The notes: a model not told the origin generated them from the letters alone. Positions 46,437-58,306 are shown, counted from the first letter of the stretch. The stretch is 64,000 nt of DNA from Grammothele lineata (GCA_002150815.3 NDFF03000005.1:1-64000), one strand, 5' to 3'. Numbers and translations are program-made.

Positions 46437-48125
46437 ATGTCCACGGTGACAGAGGTAGTGGAGGCATCAGCTGAATATTGGTTAGTCCCATTGCCTTAGT
46501 GTGTCCCCTTTCGCTTACGATCGTACTTACCCGAGAAGGAGTTCATCTGTTCGGTTCAACAACTCCTGGGTCGTTGCCGCTCTAAGTACGTGCACAACAC
46601 TGCCGAGTTCCATGTTATCTGGGACTTAATCCGATCTCCTGATCCGCAGCGATCCTCTATTACGACTACGCGTTAACTGTGATCACCGAGATAGAACATT
46701 TCTGGAGGACTGCCAACGTTTCTTTGGTCTCAATTCTGTTTGTTCTGAATCGTTACTATGGCCTCATTGGGACACTTCCCCTTATTTTCGAGTATCTGGT
46801 TAACATTTCTGAACATGTGAGCGACTCGACCTATTCTCTTGTTAGCTATCACATTGATGGTGTTTTCTAGCGGTATTACGTCCGCATGGCGTTCTGTGCA
46901 GTACGTGCTTACACTTCTTGTAGTTGCCGTCAACTACAAACGTACCACGAAGGTTTCGCAATATCAATATCGGCAATTGTAGCAAGTATGTCTCGTCCAC
47001 CCTCCGTGCCTTTGTTTTCTGATCATTATCAGTTTTGCTTCTCGTCCGGACGTATGCGCTCTATGATCGTAGTAGGCGTGTCTTATGTTTGATGCTGGGC
47101 ACACACATTGGCGGGGCTGTTGTCTGCGCGGTAAGTCTGGTGCTTTAATTGTGGGAATGTACGACTTCTGACGGTCGCCCCAGATAGCCGTATTCACCAC
47201 AAAGAGCCCCATAGAAACTGTGACACCCTTACCATTCCGGCATAGAGGTTGCGACTTGTCTCTGACGAATAATCAGTGAGTGCAATGGTGAGAGAGGTAC
47301 AGTCAACTGAGCTTACTTTCCCTGCAGAGGAATACGTCAGTCATGACTTGTTCGAGATTCTGGTATCAGAGACGAGGCTTACGATTTTGCAGACCTCGCT
47401 TTGAGCTGGGCCGCCATGTTGTGGTTCGACACTACAATATTTGCCTTGACTCTATTCAAAGCTTTCCAGATGCGCAGACGATTCCCCGGTGGTTTACTCG
47501 AAGTAATATTCCGGGACGGTGAGCGTCTGACATGTCACTGAAATGTTGAGTTCGCTCATAGGGTCCGCATCATAGGCGCTGTCTATTATGCGTGAGTACT
47601 CCTTCTGGGTTGTTAGATGATGTTCTAACGTTCGCTTCAGCATCATGGTTGCATCCAACGCAGCCAATATCAGCACGTTCTTGGTCTGTTATTCCGTCTA
47701 TCGTGTACCGGCACTAGCTGACCTTCATTTGCATCGCTTAGATTACTCGCGTATGTATTAAGGATACGCCTTGCGCTAACCTCTGCTCATAGCGAAACTC
47801 ACAGTCTGGCTCGCCTCTCAAAGGGTTGGACACCACCCTCGCGAACGTGTAAGTTGTAGGTTTCAATGCACCGTGTGCAGCCCCTAACGCTGCTATCAGG
47901 CTAGCCACGTCGTTAACCTCCCGCCTCATCCTCAATCTGCGTGACCCCAAGCTGAGGAGGCCCAGACAACTCGGAGGACCGAACTGCGCGCCCGAGGCTG
48001 CGTCCACCACCGGCGCGCCAACAACTTCGGAGACGGTGGCTTTCTACGCCACTCTGACGCAGATTGAATTGGGAGAAAGCACTGCGAGGACAACCGAAGA
48101 TCAAGTGGTAGGGGTCGGATTCTGA
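46437..48125 (+). CDS. DUF6533-type multi-pass membrane protein, array copy 2
   Basis: Closest in sequence to copy 1. The N-terminus MSTVTEVVEASAEYW splices to SSSVRFNNSWVVAAL, then TILYYDYALTVITEIEHFW and SILFVLNRYYGLIGTLPLIF. The 2-nt exon CG is at 46871-46872, with introns 46817-46870 and 46873-46923. It supplies an Arg between NISEH and CRQLQTYHEGF. Further tiny exons: 8 nt at 47328-47335, 16 nt at 47576-47591, 9 nt at 47742-47750. Later membrane segments include LLLVRTYALYDRSRRVL and AMLWFDTTIFALTLF. The C-terminal tail begins LILNLRDPKLRRPRQ and ends VVGVGF. All exons stay open. Confidence 0.83.
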
Positions 48126-49561
48126 GATACGTAGGTTCGAGTGTCGCGATTCGCGGATCGGGTTTAAGTATGCCTTTGAGGTTAGGCTGCCGTACTAGGA
48201 AAATCATCATAGGATACGTAAAAAACCATCGACGTGCCACACACCGCCGGAGACTTGGAAGCGCTCTACATAACAGTGTAGCTAAGAAAATAGGGAAGAC
48301 AGCGGCTGCATGTAGTGGGCGTCATGAACACGTCTGTTCTCGAGAACGATACGTCTGGAGCCGGCGGATCTTAGGGGAAGAAGTGAATCGATATAAGGAC
48401 AATCGGAGTTCCAAATCTATTGCATCTCCGAAGCCCGTCCGATCTCAGGTTTCAGCCCAGCTTTCTGAACGATATCAGCCCTTTCAATTCGTTCAACTTT
48501 ACCTGCATCGAGGCCCCGATTCCCAGGTATGCAGGACCAGGCCCGTTCTTCATCGCGCCATGAACGGCCGACTGTTCTTCCCCGCCAGAATCCAGTCCAC
48601 CGCAGCATGATCTGCCCGCAGGAATTTGCTCCAGAATCAGTATCGGACAGTCTTCTTGGATGGCCCTTGGCGGGCTCTGTCAGCGACTTCATCTTCTCAA
48701 GCAACTTGAAGAAGACTTGATGTTGTACAAAGGGTAGACAGGTCAGTGGTTCGTTACCTTGGATAATAGCCACAAGTTGTGCGGCGGCGTGCAACCGCAG
48801 TCTCGCCCGCAGTCGTCACATTACAGTCACCGTCCGTGGACAGCGGACGGATGGAAATGCGGCCCATGAAGATCACAGTGAAAGGGGACGGGACCAGTGC
48901 CATTGTACCCGCTCCAGGGACCGCGGCTCCTTTTTGTGGAAGCGCACGTCCGAGCTCTCATACAGCCTCGCATCCTAGCCCCGCGTGGTGAGCGAGGAAA
49001 GCTTAGTGTTGGCCAGGCGGGTGGGTGGAAGAGCTTTCGGTCGCCACGGAGGACATCCGGTGGCGGGGACAGCTCCCATGTTTCATCGTGCTGCTCAACC
49101 TTGGTTGAACATGACTTAGGGCTCGGTCGCGGCTTGCGATATTTCGGGATGTGAGAGCGCAAGAGGACCGCCATTGACCGATGTGCCTCGCCAAGTCGGG
49201 CCCGAGGATGTGGCTGTCTCCTTGAATGGCGAGCCGCACTCGCCGTTATTCGCGTCCGTCGGGGGCTGGGCTCGGCGTCCGCGCTCCCGGGCCCGCACCG
49301 AGCGCCCGCACGCCACGCAACGTATTGCGTGTGCAGCCGTGGCCGAGCGGACTCAACGAGGCGGTTGGGCGGAGAGAAGATCCACTCTACCCTTGCAAGC
49401 CATCTCTTCGCTGTCAACCGCCATGCACCCGTGCCCGGGCCACGAGAAGCCATCTCCGCCGCGGTCTGATATACCTTCGGTCTGCATCCTCTGTGGATCC
49501 CTCCTGACAGTTCTTCTCCCCCACTCCAGCCGCGCACCGCTCTGGCGCAGAGGCCCCCGCC
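48126..49561. other. Spacer between array copies 2 and 3
   Basis: About 1.4 kb. A 249-codon minus-strand open frame (48827-49576) lacks an ATG at its start and shows no domain, and it overlaps the start of copy 3, so I do not call it. A tRNA-like string near 49333 was also rejected. Confidence 0.4.
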
Positions 49562-51290
49562 ATGGATGCCCTCCAAACCACTGCAGAGTCTTTGTGCGTT
49601 GTCTCCTGCCCAAATGTTCTACGAAATTCACCAGTTTCCAGTGTCTCCGCCGTACGCGTAGACACATCTCTCACGCTCGCTGCATTTTGTGAGACGACGC
49701 CGCTGGTCCTCTTCGCCCTTCGCGACCTGACATTGCACAGCTATCCTCTATTACGACTACTTCCTCACCATAACGTCCGAGATCGAATACTTCTGGAGCC
49801 CGCCGTCGCTATCTCCCTCATTCGTGCTGTATGTCATCAGCCGCTACTTCGGACTGCTCGGCCCCATCCCAGTATTCTTCGAGTATTTCGGCGTATTTCC
49901 TGAACAAGTGAGTCTGTCCACACTCGACTCTTACGATTGCCCTACTGATGTCGCTGGTTGATAGCGGTTAGTATGCTATTTCTCATCACCGTCGTAGACG
50001 TGTGCGTCCCTGTTTGCAGGTGTCGGCAACTGCAACTATATCATCAGATTTACGCGATCGTGAGCCAAGCGGTAGTCGCAGGTGATTGTCGAGTGAACGG
50101 CACCTATCCATCCTCACTCATAGAAGTCCGGGATCAGTGCTACTGATCCTCCGAACATACGCCTTGTACAATTGCAACAAACGCGTTTTAGCCCTGCTTA
50201 TTGGGATGCATCTTGGCGGCGGTATACAGTGTCTTGTCAGTTGTCTTCATTGCACTGCAATTGCACCGCCATCTGCGTCCGAGCATTCGCTGACAGTTCT
50301 TTGGATAGACCGCTGTTCTCACCAGCAACAGCCCGTTGACAACGGACACCCCACTGGAATTCCAATTCACCGGATGTAATCTTTCCCTAACCAAGGACCA
50401 GTACGTATATCAACCTTTGGTCTCGTCGCCCATTGCTGCACAGCGGGTTACTGAGGGGCATGCTTGGAACGCTCTAAAGGGGCATTCGTGAGTTGTTCCT
50501 TCTCGTCTATAAACGGGCTAAAATGACACGCCATAGATCTAGCACTCGCATGGAGCGCCATGTTATGGTTCGACACAACGATTTTCGGTCTCACATTTGT
50601 CAAAGCCATTCAAATAAGGAATGAGATATCTGGAGGGCTGCTTGAAACCATGTTCCGAGACGGTTAGTACCTCATGCAAAAGTACGCGTGGTAGACTGAG
50701 GTTCACCTGATCTTTCCCTAGGAACTGTTTATTACGCGTGAGCAACTCCGTGAAGTGCACGTGGTTTATCGACGTTGATGAGCGCCGTACAGTATTTTGG
50801 TCGTCGTAAACGTGGTTAACATCATCACCTTCCTTGTGCGTATATCTTTAATCCTTGTCTGAGCACGGAATAACTGTGTATCCTATAGGTTACGGGCGTG
50901 AGTATCTCCTGGAGATCGAAGTTATCATTAGATCAAAGCTTGACGAGGCAATACAGTCCGATACGCCTATGAAAGGGATGGCCACCACCCTGACCAACGT
51001 GTAAGTCAGCAATGTCGCATACATAGCTCCTGGTTGGCTGATAAACCCTCCTAAGCCTCTCGGTCACGCTCACATCACGACTGATGCTCAACCTGCGAGA
51101 TCCACAGATACAGTTCAGACGGCGCATGGACAGGACGAGTCGATACGAGGGCTGGTCTACGGGGCAGTTCAGCAGCAGGATGATGTCTTTCAGACATCCA
51201 ACATTGGCTAACGACACTATCACCATGGATGACATGAGCGGTTCCGACCTGTCTGCGCCGACTGAGTCTATCATCACCTCAAAAGTATGA
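49562..51290 (+). CDS. DUF6533-type multi-pass membrane protein, array copy 3
   Basis: The start MDALQTTAESF splices to a diverged second exon (SSVSAVRVDTSLTLAAF), then SILYYDYFLTITSEIEYFW and RYFGLLGPIPVFFEYF. The 2-nt exon CG is at 49965-49966, with introns 49908-49964 and 49967-50019. It supplies an Arg before CRQLQLYHQIYAIV. Other tiny exons: 8 nt at 50480-50487, 16 nt at 50722-50737, 9 nt at 50889-50897. Membrane segments include LLILRTYALYNCNKRVLALL and AMLWFDTTIFGLTFV. The tail after SRLMLNLRDPQ is charged and Ser/Met-rich, ending ESIITSKV. The N-terminal segment differs more from copies 1 and 2 than the core does. Confidence 0.83.
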
Positions 51291-52231
51291 CGTCTTCCCC
51301 AAGGAAGCAGTGTACCGTATCTATGGGTGAGTTGCCGGTTCCTGGGAGGCATGGAGTTGCTAATGGTCACCATGATCCAGTGTAATATAGGACGCGAAGT
51401 ATAGCTAGAATAGATGGCGGCGCAGCAGTAGGCTGCGCTTTGGCGACAATAACTCGCGCAAGCTTCTCGTTCGGATACCCGGGGGCTTCAAGCTCTGGTG
51501 CTAACGCTGATGGCAATAATTGTGTTTGGCCGCCATCTGTGCGTTGAGTACCAGTAGACACGAATGATGCGCTGATGGCTACGCACTTCCAAGTCTATCC
51601 TTGGGTGAGCCGGTTGCTGATGTCTTGGTTGAAAGCCGGAAGGTCGCGATTTTATTAGGAGATAATTCTGCGCCGGTGCGTCACGTCATGTCTGATCGCT
51701 TGCATCAGAAGTTCGGAAGCCCTCTTGGATGTGCCGACTGCGGCCGAATATTGGCGAACGTTTACGGACCTGAGGAGGACTTCGTCGGGTGAGTCCCTTC
51801 GCTCAGCTCCGACTACATAGGCAGAAGGATAGCGAATGAACAGGTCGTGTTCTCCAGGAAGGTGCTTGAGGTGCATAGTGAATATCCGATGATGTCGGTG
51901 GAGGACACAAGGCGCATCAAGAGGAGATCGATCTGACGAGATGTTTGTAAAACCAAATTTCCGCGTCGGGCCGCGGATATGAGTCGCGTGGGCAAGCACC
52001 GGAGACCGGTCCTAGAAGTTCTGACTGTCCCACGCCGAGGGTTGATGCAGATGTGTGTCGTCTCCAGGTCAGAGACTGAGCTTGCGCACTTCTTGAGCCT
52101 CTGTTCCGGGCTGCGGTGACGGTCAACGTTCAGGCAACGTTTATGCAGGGAATACTTTAAGACTCCTGGGTGGGTCCTGTGGTCCGCGCTCTCTCGGTGA
52201 ACCGCTGCCTCCCTCCTAACCCGAGGACGCC
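51291..52231. other. Spacer between array copies 3 and 4
   Basis: About 940 bp, without a recognisable gene. It should contain the promoter of copy 4. Confidence 0.4.
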
Positions 52232-54497
52232 ATGGACTTGCACAAACCGTCCGCGGCGGAAGTGGTCGGACTGTGCGTATGTTTCGCTTTTGGAAGCATC
52301 GGATACTTTCGCTGACAGGCTCCCAGAGCTGAGTCGATGCGTTTGAACGATAACTTGGCGTCCGCCGCTTTTGGTGTGTCATCTTTACTGTGGTCCCTTG
52401 CAAGGGGTCTTTGGCTTATGGGCTCATGTACCAGCGTTTCTCTATTTCGATTACGTCCTCACCTTCGACAGGGAGGTCGAGCACTTCTGGAAGTCCGCGA
52501 GGTTCAACCTGGTGTCGTCTCTCTTCGTTATAAATCGTTACCTCGGACTGCTGGGACCCATACCGGTCATTTTCGAATATTTTGTTCTTCTTGAGCCTCA
52601 GGTGAGTGCTCTGTATCTGTTTCGGTCCACGATCCGACTTATGCGTATGCAGACGTACGTAGTACACTGCACTATCATTTCATCCCGGACCTTAACCCGC
52701 TGCTCCAGTTGTCGGGATATGCAACGATATCATCAATTCTACGCCCTAATCAGTCAGATGGTGGTCGCTCGTGAGTACGAATCGTCTCTGCTATAGTTCA
52801 ATTCTTCATGCGACACTAGTGCTCCTAATTTTGCGAACACTTGCACTCTACCCTCGCAACAGAAAGGTGCTCACAGGCCTTGTAATCGAGTCGGCTATTT
52901 TAATAACCGTGAGTAACACCGTACTTGCGCGCACACGTCAAAGCACCGACTCTCAGCTCTTTAGGTGACGCTTGTCGCCAATTTCAGTATGAAGAATGCC
53001 TCCTTGGCCCCAACTGCGTCTCCGAAAGGGCTCAAGATTGGCTGTATTCTTACTTTGACGGCTGCCGAGTAAGTCCTTCAACTGCCTCGATGCCTTCGTC
53101 CTGTTTCTCAGCCGCCTATTGCAGGGGTTTTCGTGAGTTCTTTCCCTATCAGTCATCATGCAAGTCTCGCTGAGTCGGTTATCATGCCTCAAAGGTGGTG
53201 CGGTTGGATGGATAGCAATGTTCATCTTGGACACTACTCTGTTTTTCTTGACGGTTGTCAGAACTGTCCAGATGAGAAGGCATATGCACTCTCAGGCTTT
53301 ATTGGTTATTCTCTTTCGTGACGGTGAGTAAGGTCACGTCCGTATCCCTAGATGGGACTCCCTCTAACTTGTGCACACAGGGGCTTTATATTACCTGTGA
53401 GCAGTTCTTCCGCTCCGCTCGTTCCATGAGCTGAACACAATCGCAGCGTTCTCGTCGCAGCACTTCTTGTGAATATTATGACCTTTATTGTGAGTCTCTG
53501 ATCAGCCCGTGAGAGTTTCAAATGCCAACGACCTGACGGGCCTACAGGCACCCGAAGTAAGACTTATCCAACGAGACCCGCCGGTAACGTATGCTCATCG
53601 ACTATACAGACAACAGGTGCCAAAAGAGGACTCGCGACTACCTTGGTGAACGCGTAAGTCGTCTTAGCAGCGTTAGCGTTTCATGCTCGTTACTTATTAT
53701 CGCGCTTCAGCCTGTCAACTACGCTCGCTTCGCGTATTGTCCTCAACCTACGCGATCCTCATCTCCAGTCCGGTTCGCGTGGGCGGATTACGGGCACGTC
53801 GCATTCTGAATCCGTGTCCGTCGGAGATCGGATCAAGATAGTATCGATTTGCATGTCTCCTACGGGACACACCGTGGACTTAGAGAGCATTCCTATGGCT
53901 GCTATGCGCCCTCAGTCGGACGGAAAGTCGCAGCGGCCGTGGACGCAGACCGCACCTCAGCACGGCTCCATACAAACTACACCTCAAATCGGGCTATCAT
54001 CACAAGAGCTTCGACTAGTGCCACAACCGACCGTACACCATGCGTCGCAGCATCAAGCACGGCCGTCGGCTTTACACCACCACTCGTCGTTACCCTCTCT
54101 ACATCATACGAATTCGTCACCGTCAGGCCTCCGTCATCAAGGCTCCCAACCCTCCCTACATCATGTTCATTCTCGACCGTCGCTACACCATGATCATGGA
54201 TCTCGGCCGTCTCTGCATCATTCTAGTTCTCGACCGTCGCTGCACCATCACGCTTCGGTCCCGTCTTGGCAGGGGTCCTCTGTGGAGGTATCGGGTGTAC
54301 CGCACTTGCCCTCACATCCGCGGCCTCAGCATGCGCATTCGCCCTCCTACTCGTCACGTTCTTCTCAGCACCGAGAACAGCCGCACAAACCTCATGCATT
54401 TTGTGTGAACCCAGACCACGCCCACTCTAGATGGCAACTGGTCGAGATGGAGAAGTCGGAAGCTCCCCGCCATTCGGTACGTGGCACCTACCCCTGA
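52232..54497 (+). CDS. DUF6533-type multi-pass membrane protein, array copy 4, with His-rich tail
   Basis: The start MDLHKPSAAEVVGL splices to AESMRLNDNLASAAF, then AFLYFDYVLTFDREVEHFW and NLVSSLFVINRYLGLLGPI. The 2-nt exon AC is at 52653-52654 (introns 52602-52652 and 52655-52708), giving a Thr before CRDMQRYHQFYALI. Other tiny exons: 8 nt at 53125-53132, 16 nt at 53381-53396, 9 nt at 53548-53556. Core membrane segments match the paralogues (LLILRTLALYPRNRKVL, WIAMFILDTTLFFLTVV). Unlike them, the tail after SRIVLNLRDPHLQ runs about 240 further residues. It is rich in His, Ser, Pro and Gln, with repeated PSLHH units at about 54060-54270, and ends HSVRGTYP. Confidence 0.83.
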
Positions 54498-56568
54498 TGA
54501 GGGGATGAATCTGATTACCATACCGATTATTCGACTACTCGAATCCAGTGATCCACACACATACACACACACCGCCTGACAAGCGCCGGTCGTATCCCTG
54601 TCGCAAGGCACTTAGCGTACACTCGGACTCGCCTCGGACGATACAATATCTGTATTTTTAAGTCCTTTGGGCCCACATTTCTCGCGGTTGAACCATGTAT
54701 TACTACCTAGCCCACAACATGGCTTGATGCTCGCGCAGCTCGGGCGGCCCTAAGACACTCTTTCAAAGATACCCATATAGAAATGCAGTCGCGCTTTGAG
54801 ACATATAGTGATTTGTAGTGTCGCCATTCTTCCCAGTCGGCGCCTCATCGCCGGCCCGAGTGAGGGTTCACATTTTTGCTTTCCTTGTGCGGGAGCGTCA
54901 TACAAATCTTGCGTGATTTGCGGAAATTTACTTTTTCGCCTGGCCTGTACAAATGTCGCACGTCTACATACGTGATTTTGCGGGAGCTTACGGGCGGTTG
55001 CTTGAATACACGGGACAGAGAAATATTGAGAGGAAAACGGGTGCACTGGTCTCCATACCTGATCTGTGACCATCTAGGACTCTGGTGTCCCCGACGTGAG
55101 CGTTGGATACGGAGCTTTGCCAGCGGGGCGGGTGCAGCAGCGAAGTGTGTGGCGGTGCATGCCGCGCTTGCAGCGATGGCCATTGGCACCTAATTGTAGT
55201 TCCGCTCGAAAACCCGTCATAGAGTGCCTGGGGAAGATTACTAAGGAAAGCGAAGATATGAAGCATGTCGCACTGATGTCTGTGTGCTTGTATACAGGTT
55301 TTTGTGTAACTCCACTGGGATTTGGGCCTCCCGCAGAACATTCTATTGGGTTGAAGGCATGAAGCTTGACGTCGAGTCTAGCGTGCGCTGGGCGTCTCCA
55401 AAGTTCCATCGTTGAGTGGATGATTCGCTAAGTCTGTGACGTGTACTCCTGCGGTGAGCTATACAAGTGGGTTGTTTGATAACTTACAATACGGTTGAAA
55501 TTGGTTTGGAAGGTTGTTGGGGGTCCCTGTTGGGTGTAGAGGCGACGACGGCCGACGGCGACTGTGGTGGGGTGGTGGGGCGGGGAGGTGGCGCCCGCGT
55601 GGGAACAAGTAACCTCACGCGAGTGCATTTGCTTGGCTGGAGCAGCCTGGCAGGCGGCCCGTGAATTCCCGTACCCGTAAAGCGAGTCGACTTGTAGTGG
55701 CGCTCAAGCACTGGACTGACATTGTCATACGCACGCACGAAAGTTCTCGTCCCTACTATTGGTGTGACGCCATCTCTTGGATGTGGGTGGTCCGCAGGAT
55801 CAAGCGGTCGTAATCGCCCCCCTCGTCCTCCTCCATCTCTACCACAATTTACTGACCCGGTGCGTAATGCGTCAGTGGCCGTCGCTGCAATGGTTCGTCT
55901 TGTGGTCCATGGGATCTCCACGCACTCTATACTCATTGTATGTGCCGTGGCATGCGCACCCCTTGCGGCCAGCGCCCTCGCTAGAAGCACTTTTAGGCTC
56001 GAAGGTCTCATCCTGCCCGGTCACTTCTACAGCCCCGTCCTCGAATCTCCCCGATCAGAAGCAAGACAAGAATGCGTCTTGGGAGGCTGCGAAGCGGGCC
56101 CGAGGCGGGTCGTGTCCATGTGAATTGCTTCCAGCCCATTCTCTGTGGAGGGCTATAACAAGTTATACTTATCTGCTGCTGTGCGAGCACATTGTCGCTT
56201 GAGAAGATGGAGCGAGAAGTTGAAGATAACGTCACACTTCCGCGGATTTGCGCCTCTCCAGCCCACGGCTCCTCCCCGCCAGCCGTACCCGATTTGACGA
56301 CGGTCCCGCGGGGGACGCATACGTGCTCGACCGTGGAAAGCCGTCTCACGGCGCATGTGCGGGTTGCCTGGGAGTACGCCGCGCTCCTTGTTCGCCGACG
56401 AACGTTGCCCCATGTAAGCGGCGCTTCTCGCTTTTCCGGACGGAGATTACGAGCTGCGCAGGCCGGCTTGCTCGAGGTCTGTACTTAAGTCTCAGGGGGC
56501 TTGGCGAAAACGGGGATCTTCATGCCATCACTGACCTGCCACCACGACCGCTCGCTCCAAGAGCCGCT
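54498..56568. other. Spacer between array copies 4 and 5
   Basis: About 2.1 kb, the longest spacer in the array. Open frames on both strands near 55484-56123 overlap each other and show no domain. No relic of a sixth copy was found by looking for the YYDY and LNRY signatures. Confidence 0.4.
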
Positions 56569-58306
56569 ATGTACATCGATGATCTCTCACCGACGATCAC
56601 TTTGTGAGTACCCTCTGATCTGCCCCTGGCACCGCGCGTGGAGAATCCCAGGCTGATCAACAATTTCCTCTCGTGATAGAGCTTTATCAACACGTTTGAA
56701 CAATACTCTGGCCATCGTGGCCTTCGGTATGGGTGGCTTGCTTTCTCTTCTTCGGGGTGTACTTATGTGACGTCCTCCAGCTATGCTATATTACGACTAT
56801 ACCCTCACACTCACTAGAGAAATAGAACACTTCTGGAGAGGAGCTCGACTGTCCCTTGCTTCGACTCTGTTTGTGCTTAACCGCTATCTCGGGCTTTTGG
56901 GTCCCATCCCGGTCTTCTTCGAGTACTTTGTGTATCTCCCTCAATCCGTGAGTCTCCGCATCTTCGGTACCACTCGTTATTTTTAACTTCTCTGTCGTCG
57001 CAGAGGTATGAGGCTCACTAGGCCTGCTCTAATTTACACACGGCTGACTACCTAGGACAAGATGTCGGAAATTGCAAAGGTATCATCAGTATTATGCTGT
57101 CGCAAGTCAAATCGTCGTCGGAGGTGAGCCCACTCGTTGGCATGGCTGCTACTGTGAGTTTAAATCCGCCTAGTTTTACTCGTGGTGCGCACATATGCGT
57201 TGTATAACCGAAACAAACGAGTTCTTGTTGGGCTTGTGGTTTGGTCATTCACACTGGTCATCGTGAGTGTCCTAGTGTAGAGTGCAGATGCGCTCATACG
57301 AATGCAGAGCATCATGGAGGTGACGCTAATCGCCGGAAACTTGCAAATATCGGATGCGATTCCTTCCATGACTGCTGACCTGGCAGCGATATCTTCTTGC
57401 GACCTCGCTTCAACATCAGATGTGTGAGTGTCGGCATCGTCGCGATCAAGTAACACTCAGTTTACTCAAATTGTTGCACACAGTGGCTTACGTGGGTGCT
57501 CCTCCCTTCATGACAACGAAGCAACAGCCCATGTAGTCACATACAGGGAGTGCGATCGGCTGGCTCGCGATGCTCTGCCTGGACACGTCGGTTTTTGTGC
57601 TTACTTTAGTCCGCACGATCCAAATGAGGCACAACATGTATCAGCCGAGTCTGCTCATGATATTGTTTCGTGATGGTGAGTATGTAGCAATCTTTCTACT
57701 GCACACAACTCATGATCTGACTACAGGTGCTGTATATTACGCGTAAGTGATTGCCGTCGTCCAACGATTGGTCGGCTGAATAACATTCTTGAATGTTAGC
57801 ATCCTTGCTGCAGCGAATGGCGCGAATATATTGACATTCGTGTACCCAAGCGTACGTCTTCTTTTGGTGCTCGTTGGATTCGGTAGTAATTCTCGTCAAA
57901 TAATCTCAGGGGGGTTACTGGAAGAGAGGAATTCTAACCACGCTGGCAAACGCGTGAGTATCTTCCAAGTATCCGCTGTACAGTCGATTACTCATGCATA
58001 TCTGGTAGACTCTCTACGACGTTACTATCGCGCATTTACCTCAACCTTCGCGACCCCAGCTTACATGGCGGGGCACGAAGAGTGGGAAGAATGACGCTAA
58101 CAGTTTTATCGGAGGTGGAAACTGCCAACACGCACCTGTCTTTCGGCCAACCTACGGACACACGCCGACTGACATACGAGCCTCGGCGTTTGAGAGTAGA
58201 GCAACCACACATGCTCACGGACGTCTCATATCCTGACGGCGTCAATGAGGCGGGAGATATACGGGAGGAGCCCAGGACCGGCTCTCGACGTCCGCAGGGT
58301 GTCTGA
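56569..58306 (+). CDS. DUF6533-type multi-pass membrane protein, array copy 5
   Basis: The start MYIDDLSPTITL splices to ALSTRLNNTLAIVAF, then AMLYYDYTLTLTREIEHFW and STLFVLNRYLGLLGPIPVFF. The 2-nt exon AG is at 57004-57005 (introns 56948-57003 and 57006-57061), giving an Arg before CRKLQRYHQYYAVA. The 8-nt exon is at 57484-57491 and the 16-nt exon at 57727-57742. The nine bases that form a separate exon in copies 1-4 are here joined directly to the exon before them (57800-57851), so this copy has one intron fewer. Membrane segments include LLVVRTYALYNRNKRVLV and WLAMLCLDTSVFVLTLV. The tail after SRIYLNLRDPS is charged and ends SRRPQGV. It is closest to copy 4 in its core. Confidence 0.83.

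Noticed and set aside
49333..49400. tRNA-like string GCAGCCGTGGCCGAGCGG resembling the 5' half of a Leu or Ser tRNA
   Set aside because: No matching acceptor-stem 3' strand, T-loop GTTC sequence or plausible anticodon arm follows.
48827..49576. 249-codon open frame on the minus strand between array copies 2 and 3
   Set aside because: Its first codon is not ATG, the composition is Arg/Pro/Ser-rich without a domain, and it overlaps the start of copy 3.
55484..56011. 175-codon minus-strand frame between array copies 4 and 5
   Set aside because: No ATG-supported start context, domain or intron structure; an opposite-strand frame overlaps it with equal length.
45098..56568. Possible sixth, truncated DUF6533 copy in the array spacers
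   Set aside because: The YYDY, NRYxGLLG and MLWFDTT signatures occur only in the five annotated genes.
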